From NCBI RefSeq assembly GCF_015461845.1, contig NZ_JACOPW010000001.1, positions 372,001 through 436,000 of the forward strand: a DNA stretch of 64,000 bases, written 5' to 3'. Origin of the DNA: Pseudomonas mucoides (GTDB taxonomy: Bacteria; Pseudomonadota; Gammaproteobacteria; Pseudomonadales; Pseudomonadaceae). This document shows positions 8,034-13,267 of the stretch, piece by piece. The notes beneath the pieces are model-generated. The model did no database searches, was not told the DNA's origin, and saw only the letters and a program-made list of their open reading frames with translations. The position numbers were made by a program, and so were the translations under genes. Numbering within the stretch: the stretch's first letter is position 1; each line of letters starts with the position of its first letter.

Positions 8034-8101
8034 CGCATTATGACGTGTTAGATTCTGCAAAAAATGTTGGCAATGACAGACTGGAGCGTCCTAGAAGATG
8101 A
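8034..8101 (+). pseudogene. Short toxin tail before the DUF6896-like gene
   Basis: About 21 codons (HYDVLDSAKNVGNDRLERPR) run from hairpin e to a TGA that overlaps the next ATG as ATGA at 8098. The overlap is what marks it as the end of a lost toxin; the peptide itself is too short to classify. Confidence 0.45.
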
Positions 8102-8523
8102 AGAACATAGAGCTTGAGTCATTAATTTTCGATTTTTTAACCGCTGCTGAGGATTCACTAGTATTACTCGAAAGGAAATTCGGCTCGAGATCTCTCCTAG
8201 CGTTATGGCGTGAAAAAAAAATCGAGCAACGCGGAGAATTAAGCCCTGGTATAAGCTACCAACTTCATGGCAGAGGTTGCATGATCGAATACCCAGAATT
8301 CTGTATAGATTTCGACTACGGCCCTAACGAAAGAACAAATGGATTTGACGCATGGCGGCTTTACAATTACGCATGCGAATTCCCAGAAAAACACCAAAAA
8401 TACACAGACCTAAAAATAGTTGAAGCAGAACTCAACCAATACGCACAGATAAAAAAAATCAAAAAAATTGACAATTCGAGTTCCGATTTATATTTTTTAG
8501 AACACAACCAACAGCCCCTATAG
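8098..8523 (+). CDS. DUF6896-like immunity-type protein
   Basis: A 141-residue soluble protein. The central block GRGCMIEYPEFCIDFDYGPN then GFDAWRLYNYACEFPE matches my memory of DUF6896, a family found beside polymorphic toxins. The ATG overlaps the preceding toxin tail by four bases. The C-terminal part is Lys-rich and may be the original end, as hairpin f begins about 40 bases later. The toxin it would neutralise survives only as about 20 codons. Confidence 0.6.
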   Translation: MKNIELESLIFDFLTAAEDSLVLLERKFGSRSLLALWREKKIEQRGELSPGISYQLHGRGCMIEYPEFCIDFDYGPNERTNGFDAWRLYNYACEFPEKHQKYTDLKIVEAELNQYAQIKKIKKIDNSSSDLYFLEHNQQPL

Positions 8524-8565
8524 CCAACTAAAAAACAAAGGGGACAAAGTAAAAAAAGGCGAACA

Positions 8566-8615
8566 AAAATGGGACGGATTTATTTTTACGAAAGAAAATA
8601 AATCCGTCCCCTTTT
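8566..8615. repeat. Hairpin repeat, copy f
   Basis: Left arm AAAATGGGACGGATTTATTTT has one substitution (T for G) relative to the other copies; the right arm is intact. A partial ACAAAGGGGACAAAG lies just before it at about 8534. Confidence 0.9.
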
Positions 8616-8784
8616 CATTACCGGAAGTCTACACATAACGGCCGAATTAATATCTAATGAAGAAGATGGTTGTGGCGCACTGAAGCTAGGCGACGCCATC
8701 ATACTAATCTCATTGAATAAAACAAATCAGTCTCTACCTGTATTTGTAGACATTCTCGAAGGAAGCAGCTCTGATTGGATCTGA
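8616..8784 (+). pseudogene. C-terminal fragment of an unknown (immunity-like) protein
   Basis: An open frame emerges from hairpin f: FITGSLHITAELISNEEDG, CGALKLGDAIILISLNK, then TNQSLPVFVDILEGSS and a TGA at 8782-8784. There is no start codon within it. Its last codons overlap, in another frame, the toxin tail beginning at about 8759, so a junction of two unrelated pieces probably lies around 8750-8760. Confidence 0.4.
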
Positions 8785-8854
8785 AAAAATCAATCACGGA
8801 GCGGACATGAATAAACTTTTGAGCCAATTTGATGACTGGGAACAACTTCAATGA
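8759..8854 (+). pseudogene. Toxin tail paralogous to the 4121 tail
   Basis: About 31 codons: KEAALIGSEKINHGADMNK, then LLSQFDDWEQLQ, with a stop overlapping the ATG at 8851. It aligns with the tail at 4025-4123 (KEAALIGSDSVSHNSDVGT, then LLKNFDDWEKLQ). Only the last part of the toxin is left. Confidence 0.6.
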
Positions 8855-9321
8855 TCAGCAATTTTGAAAAAGCGTTAAACAGAGATGAATTCCCAGAATA
8901 CTTCAGAGGTATCGGCATTTATTTCACAAAAGATCCTGACTGGGGAACTCAGTTACACATCATTAACTGGCAAGGACTTTGCGGCTTTCTCAAGACACAA
9001 AAAAATCCAGCGTCAGTTCTAAAAAATGCATTTGAAAAATACGTAACGACTGTAAAAAGCACCGTAGAAGACGCGAACGATCTTCTCGAAAATATAGGGT
9101 GCTATTACTACATGCGAAAAAAAGCCCCAGTTTTATCGGAAGATGGATTTGACCTAATCAGGGATATGTCTAGCAAGGAAAAACTGACAATATCTAAATG
9201 TATGGAATTCCTGCGCCAAGAAATAAACAAAACGACGAACGCACAGGACATCGAGATTTACAACAGGCGACTATCAAAGCTGATTAATGATGGCGGACCA
9301 ACTGATTTAGAGAATCTTTAA
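8851..9321 (+). CDS. Immunity-type protein, paralogue of the 4120 gene
   Basis: A 156-residue protein (MISNFEKALNRDEFPEYFRG) sharing GIYF, DWG, NWQGLCGFLKTQ and a helical C-terminal half with the protein at 4120. The ATG overlaps the paralogous toxin tail. Two divergent copies with the same tail suggest that two related toxins were once present and that the antidotes were kept. Family not recognised. Confidence 0.65.
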   Translation: MISNFEKALNRDEFPEYFRGIGIYFTKDPDWGTQLHIINWQGLCGFLKTQKNPASVLKNAFEKYVTTVKSTVEDANDLLENIGCYYYMRKKAPVLSEDGFDLIRDMSSKEKLTISKCMEFLRQEINKTTNAQDIEIYNRRLSKLINDGGPTDLENL

Positions 9322-9383
9322 CAATAAAGATCTCCGAAAAAGCGGTTAAATAGACGGATTTATTTCATGACGGGAGCCTACCG

Positions 9384-10112
9384 ATGCCTTATTCCGAACT
9401 GAAAAATGCAATTCAGCGTGCCGGCTTCACCATTAACGAATTCTCGGACCAGCGAGTATTTTTCGGCTGCTGGTCACTCACTGTCGAAGGTTATGGACAA
9501 AGCTACTTGATCGTCAACGAAGGACGTGAGGGTTGGATGATGTTCTATCTTAAGGAATCAGGTGGGGCATTTATTGAGCTGGATAAAAAAGAATCTGCCT
9601 GGATGGACGACATTGACAGGGCGACCCAATGCCTTATCTGGCTTTCCGGCTCCCGCCTACCTCAGGAGTCCAAGGTCCGAAATTATTACGTAATTGCCGA
9701 AAAGGATCTTGTACCGGAGCTCCCCCATAGTTCTGAGTGGCCAAAGTTGATCGGGTATTGTTACGCCGATGACTATTTTCTTTTTTTTGAAGGCAAGGGA
9801 CATGGACTGGGTGGATCTGCTGTCCCAGCTCACAAGGCCAATAATGCTGAATGGTTGAAACTTTTCTCTGCGTTAAATGCAGAGTGGTTCTTAGAGTTAC
9901 TGGAAACTTCCCGGTTCGCGTCGGAAGAAGCATTTACCCTGGCACTGACCGCCAAAATTGGCTTAAAAAAAGGGGACGGATTTATTTTTACGAAAGAAAA
10001 TAAATCCGTCCCCTTTTCATTCAAGAAAATAAATCCGTCCCCTTTTCACTTTTGCAAGAAAATAAATCCGTCCCCTTTTCATTCCTTTTCATTCCCCCAC
10101 TCCCCCAGATAA
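9384..10112 (+). CDS. Immunity-like protein with a repeat-derived C-terminus
   Basis: The ATG at 9384 has GGGAGCC upstream. The first 190-odd residues look like a natural soluble protein: RAGFTINEFSDQR, SLTVEGYGQSYLIVNEGR, FFEGKGHGLGG, then LALTAKIGL. From about residue 195 the frame enters hairpin copy g and encodes repeat sequence (KKGDGFIFTKENKSVPFSF, then KKINPSPFHF twice) to a stop at 10110-10112. The native end was therefore probably near 9965 and the repeat has added about 47 residues. A truncated paralogue lies at 668-967. Family not recognised. Confidence 0.6.
   Translation: MPYSELKNAIQRAGFTINEFSDQRVFFGCWSLTVEGYGQSYLIVNEGREGWMMFYLKESGGAFIELDKKESAWMDDIDRATQCLIWLSGSRLPQESKVRNYYVIAEKDLVPELPHSSEWPKLIGYCYADDYFLFFEGKGHGLGGSAVPAHKANNAEWLKLFSALNAEWFLELLETSRFASEEAFTLALTAKIGLKKGDGFIFTKENKSVPFSFKKINPSPFHFCKKINPSPFHSFSFPHSPR
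9968..10079. repeat. Hairpin repeat, copy g, with three right arms
   Basis: One left arm (AAAAGGGGACGGATTTATTTT) and three copies of the right arm (9997-10017, 10026-10046, 10059-10079), each followed by TCATT or TCACTTT spacers. It ends the repeat-rich island, which is followed by TCATTCC and CCCCCA simple sequence to about 10110. Confidence 0.9.
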
Positions 10113-10131
10113 CCTCCCCCAGCCGCTGCAA

Positions 10132-10215
10132 CCTCAGCGACCGGTTTTGACAGACCGAACACGATCAAGGCATGCAAATGCCGCTTTGCGGCTCCGTCCC
10201 TACAGGAGCTTCACC
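10132..10215 (+). promoter_or_regulatory. Leader of the DUF6124-type gene
   Basis: The stretch begins CAGCGACCGGTTTTGACAG and contains GCAAATGCCGCTTTGCGGC and TACAGGAGCTTCACC just before the ATG. A leader of the same style (CAGCGACCGGGTTTGGTCG ... GGAGCTTCACC) precedes the other DUF6124-type gene at 55115. The shared start and the shared ribosome-site block suggest a conserved 5' RNA element. Confidence 0.45.
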
Positions 10216-10491
10216 ATGAAAAAATGTCCACCCGATTCCATCGACCCAATCGATCTCAGCCAAGCCACCCAACGCACCATCAGCGCCCGCCTCCGAGATC
10301 CGAACACCCCCGACCCCATCAGCCACGTCCTCACCACCGACCTGGCCTGCAAACTCGAAGGCTCACACCGCAGCCTCGCGCTATCAATCCAGCAGCTGGC
10401 GGTAGTAGGCGAATTGTTGGTGAACCGTGCGCTGGACAATCTCGACCCTCCTGGCGACGCATCCGAAGCCCCCCAAAGCACCCAATCTTGA
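10216..10491 (+). CDS. DUF6124-like small protein
   Basis: A 91-residue protein from ATG 10216 with AGGAGC ribosome site; a longer frame upstream covers the leader and is unlikely. The C-terminal half (DLACKLEGSHRSLALSIQQL, then ELLVNRALDNLDPP) fits DUF6124, small Pseudomonas proteins of unknown role. The usual central block (FTV...ES..L.NASETL) seems missing, so this copy may be internally shortened. It is followed 17 bases later by a second small gene and a terminator, giving a two-gene unit. Confidence 0.65.
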   Translation: MKKCPPDSIDPIDLSQATQRTISARLRDPNTPDPISHVLTTDLACKLEGSHRSLALSIQQLAVVGELLVNRALDNLDPPGDASEAPQSTQS

Positions 10492-10508
10492 GAGAAGGAG
10501 GCCCAACC

Positions 10509-10778
10509 ATGGCTCGATACATGCCCATCACCGGCATCGACTGCCTGATCCCTTCCCTGCTGATTGATACGGAAGCGCCTCTCGATGTGTTGCACGACAC
10601 AGCCGCCTACCGAATCCGCAGCGTCACCCAACTGGTGGAAACTCTATCCTTGGGTGATTCGCTCAAAGCCGACATCGCGCTACTTCAGGACTTAGCCCGG
10701 GTAATTGCAATTCCACTGCGCGACGGCTGCGACTTGCTGGACGTTATTGGCAGACGCTTACAAAAACACACCGCATAA
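10509..10778 (+). CDS. DUF3077-like small protein
   Basis: An 89-residue cytosolic protein with a strong GAAGGAGG ribosome site. The final block PLRDGCDLLDVIGRRLQ is Pseudomonas-typical, and the overall layout (short variable N-terminus, then two helices) fits DUF3077. Co-transcribed with the 10216 gene. No biochemical role known to me. Confidence 0.6.
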   Translation: MARYMPITGIDCLIPSLLIDTEAPLDVLHDTAAYRIRSVTQLVETLSLGDSLKADIALLQDLARVIAIPLRDGCDLLDVIGRRLQKHTA

Positions 10779-10779
10779 A

Positions 10780-10812
10780 AAAACGGGCGATCATACGATC
10801 GCCCGTTTTTTA
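10780..10812 (+). terminator. Rho-independent terminator
   Basis: Stem AACGGGCGATC / GATCGCCCGTT with a four-base loop followed by TTTTTTATATA, two bases after the 10509 gene. The A-run on the left makes it potentially bidirectional. Confidence 0.9.
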
Positions 10813-10848
10813 TATATATTCATTGCCAACACTTCAAAGGAAGGTGTC

Positions 10849-10955
10849 CGCCCAGTGCGATGGCCTCGGCATTCCATGCACTGGTAAAGAGCCGTGACAC
10901 TGGGCGAACGGGGGCATTTTAATAGAAGTTTTCGAATATGTCCGCTTAGCGAACA
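10849..10955. other. Non-coding stretch with competing inverted repeats
   Basis: The roughly 320 bases between the terminator at 10780 and the gene ending at 11100 hold no plausible gene. CCAGTGCGATGG (10852-10863) can pair with CCATGCACTGG (10874-10884), while CGCCCAGTG (10849-10857) can pair with CACTGGGCG (10898-10906), so the two structures exclude each other. A small hairpin, TGTCCGC-TTA-GCGAACA, lies near 10939-10955. A small RNA or switch is possible but unproven. Confidence 0.35.
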
Positions 10956-11043
10956 TGAAATTTTCAAACACAATGTTTAACAAAATGTCGGTTGCAATAC
11001 TATTTAAACCGCCACCAAAACTCACCACCTAGAACATTAAAAC

Positions 11044-11082
11044 TGATTGTTCTTGTACAAAAAACTTATACAAGAACAATCA
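11044..11082 (-). terminator. Strong hairpin after the 11100 gene
   Basis: Perfect 14-bp arms TGATTGTTCTTGTA and TACAAGAACAATCA with an 11-base loop, 18 bases beyond the stop of the minus-strand gene. The following T-tract (AGTTTTAATG on the minus strand) is short, so it is a likely but imperfect intrinsic terminator. Confidence 0.55.
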
Positions 11083-11099
11083 TTTTATAGAGTCAATAC

Positions 11100-11687
11100 T
11101 CAGCTTTTAGGGGTGTGAGTATGCACTTGCAGGATGTCTGTGTAGGTGACGACAACGGTTTGACCGACTTTCAGGTCTTTGAGTTTGGCTTGAACTTCCG
11201 GTCTTACGATGTCAACCGTTTTGGATTTACCCTTCGGACCTTCGAAGGTCACCTGGTTTTTCTTCAGGTCGATGTGGGTGATTTTCAGCTGAACTTCAAC
11301 CTGGCGGTAAGCTTCACCAGCCGGTTTGGCGGAACCTGGCGCTGCGCGAACGTCGCCCGTGCGTTCGGCGGAGCCTGGCAGGGCCTTCGAGACGTCGGTA
11401 TCGAGGTAGGCCGCTTCGGCGTGAACGACTTTGATATCGACTTGATCGCCGGCTTTCAAGTTGCCAAGGTTTTTCGCCTTGTCGGTCAGTTGTACAGAAA
11501 CTTCTTTACCTTCAGGCCCTTTGAGCACGACTTGATGGTTTGCGGCGTCGACCGAGACGACGGTGGCGGTGGTCTGATCCTCTAACACGACGCCAGCCAG
11601 CGGGATATCGGCAGCCATGGCGCCGAGGCTGACAGCGGACAGCAAGGTAGCGAGGGTGATGGCTTTGGTCAGTGCATGGAGTTTCAT
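11100..11687 (-). CDS. Periplasmic protein of unknown function
   Basis: 195 residues from ATG 11687 (MKLHALTKAITLATLLSAV), with a clear signal peptide ending GAMA-ADIPLAG. An in-frame extension to 11765 is rich in Cys and Arg and is not credible. The mature part has two similar beta-rich halves: ATVVSVDAANHQVVLKGPEG then VSVQLTDKAKNLGNLKAGDQ, and ITHIDLKKNQVTFEGPKG then LKDLKVGQTVVVTYTD. This is an internal duplication of an OB-like unit. It lies alone between a hairpin terminator and the next small gene. Function unknown. Confidence 0.7.
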   Translation of the reverse strand: MKLHALTKAITLATLLSAVSLGAMAADIPLAGVVLEDQTTATVVSVDAANHQVVLKGPEGKEVSVQLTDKAKNLGNLKAGDQVDIKVVHAEAAYLDTDVSKALPGSAERTGDVRAAPGSAKPAGEAYRQVEVQLKITHIDLKKNQVTFEGPKGKSKTVDIVRPEVQAKLKDLKVGQTVVVTYTDILQVHTHTPKS

Positions 11688-11897
11688 AGGCGATACATTC
11701 CTTGGTAATAAAGGGCAGCAGACCGCTCTGGCACAGGCGTCAGCGCGATGTGTGCAAATGAGCATAGACGGTCTTCAAAGAGTTTTTGCAGTTTCTTGCC
11801 CAGAGGGCTCGTTGTGGTCGGTGCTTTTTCCACTTTCCTTGCGCCAAGTCAGCCAAGTGTCTTGTAAGGCATCACTTTCTCGTTCGTTGGGGCTGCC

Positions 11898-12140
11898 TCA
11901 GGCTTCAGGATCATCGACTTCCTGGGCGACGTTCACGGCCGGCGAGTCTTTGTGCGATTGCTCGGCCCTGGCCTTCAAGTCTTGCCACTGCTGGAGGTCG
12001 ATGGCGCCCTGCCCCAGCAAGTCGTCGGCCACCCGCAGCAGTTCGGCGTAATGGGCGTCGGGGGATTGTTGCCAGTAGGCTTTGTCGTCGAACAGGCGCT
12101 GCCATGAGGCAAGGTCTGGCGGTTTGAGGTCGTCGCTCAT
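11898..12140 (-). CDS. Small hypothetical protein
   Basis: 80 residues starting MSDDLKPPDLASWQRLFDDK, acidic and mostly helical, with no signal peptide. GAGCCCACC precedes the ATG. It lies 62 bases downstream of the AttH-like lipoprotein gene in the same direction, so it may be the last gene of that operon. Family not recognised. Confidence 0.6.
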   Translation of the reverse strand: MSDDLKPPDLASWQRLFDDKAYWQQSPDAHYAELLRVADDLLGQGAIDLQQWQDLKARAEQSHKDSPAVNVAQEVDDPEA

Positions 12141-12202
12141 GGTGGGCTCCAGTGAACGGGCTTGTTAACGTAGGAGGACGTCGATCAGCCGAGAGTTCCG
12201 CC

Positions 12203-13267
12203 TCAATAACCGGTCATTTCCAGATAGCCCTGCCCGGCATGGCTGCCGCTCAGTTGCACCGGCCCCTCCCAGTAAGGAATACGCAAATCCATCCATGCGT
12301 TGGGGTTGAGGGCGTTGAGGGTGATATCGAGGTGCTTGCCGGGGATTTTGATCGACCAGCGCACGGGCATCGTACGGCCAGCAACTTTGGCGGTGTCTTG
12401 CGGTGTGAGGCGGATGTCGTCGGCGTGCAGTTGCTGAGTCTGCCCCTCGGCGTCGATCCAGGTGCCGGTGAGGTAAGGCGCGCCGTTCTTGTTGCGCATG
12501 CGGTAGAGCATCACCTGCTCGCCGCTGTCGAGGTGCAGGGAAAACCAGTCCCAACCGGTCTGGTTGGCAGTCAGTGGCTGGCTGCTCCATTCGCGGTCGA
12601 GCCAGGCCGGGCCGCTGACTTGGTAGGTTTTACCGTCGATGTCCAGCGAGCCACTGGCCTGAAAAAACGGCTGGCTGTAGTAATACGACGCCTGGCCCTG
12701 TTCGGACTTCTGGCTGAAACCTTTATCACGCTGCAGCACCAGCGGCCGCGTGGATGTCAGCCGAAGCTGGTAACCGAAAGCCTTGTCCCGCGCACTGAGT
12801 TGAAGATCCGCTAAAGGATCAGATCCCTGACTGCTGAAACGCCAGTCATCGATCCACGCATTGAACGGCGCCACGCTCACGCCCGCCTGACCGACGCCGC
12901 CGCGGGCGTAGCGTTCGGCCGCGTGATGCACCGTCGCCGAAGTCACGGCCGCGTGCCCCAGCCAGATCGTCTGGTTAGCCCAGCCAGCCACTTCGGGCGC
13001 TGCTTTCAAGGCGCTGCGAAAGAGCGTCCATTGCACGCCGAATTCACGGCCCTGCGCGTCCTTGAGGTTGGCGGTGACGTACCACCACTCGATGCGATAA
13101 CCGTCATGGGGCCCGTGATCCGCCGGGAAGCTGAACACACGACCGGGCACCACCGGAGTAAACGTTGCCGCCTCGCCCCCGAGACCGGCGAAGCCTTTCT
13201 CGACAGGTGTGGAGTTGTCGCAGCCACTCAATAGAATGACCAGCAGCAAGCCGAGCTTAATCCTCAT
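12203..13267 (-). CDS. AttH-like lipoprotein (lipocalin-like, CrtC superfamily)
   Basis: 354 residues from ATG 13267 (MRIKLGLLLVILLSGC), with a lipobox LLSGC, so a lipoprotein. The N-terminal domain shows HDGYRIEWWYVTANLKDAQG and FGVQWTLFR, and the C-terminal one GSLDIDGKTYQVSGPAWLDR, EWSSQPL and GWDWFSLHLDSGEQVMLYR. These are typical of the AttH / hydroxyneurosporene-synthase-like lipocalin fold. The gene overlaps the end of the permease gene by 11 bases. ATPase + FtsX-permease + AttH is the gene set of the Agrobacterium attEFGH locus. The substrate is not known; a lipid or other hydrophobic cargo is inference. Confidence 0.75.
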   Translation of the reverse strand: MRIKLGLLLVILLSGCDNSTPVEKGFAGLGGEAATFTPVVPGRVFSFPADHGPHDGYRIEWWYVTANLKDAQGREFGVQWTLFRSALKAAPEVAGWANQTIWLGHAAVTSATVHHAAERYARGGVGQAGVSVAPFNAWIDDWRFSSQGSDPLADLQLSARDKAFGYQLRLTSTRPLVLQRDKGFSQKSEQGQASYYYSQPFFQASGSLDIDGKTYQVSGPAWLDREWSSQPLTANQTGWDWFSLHLDSGEQVMLYRMRNKNGAPYLTGTWIDAEGQTQQLHADDIRLTPQDTAKVAGRTMPVRWSIKIPGKHLDITLNALNPNAWMDLRIPYWEGPVQLSGSHAGQGYLEMTGY

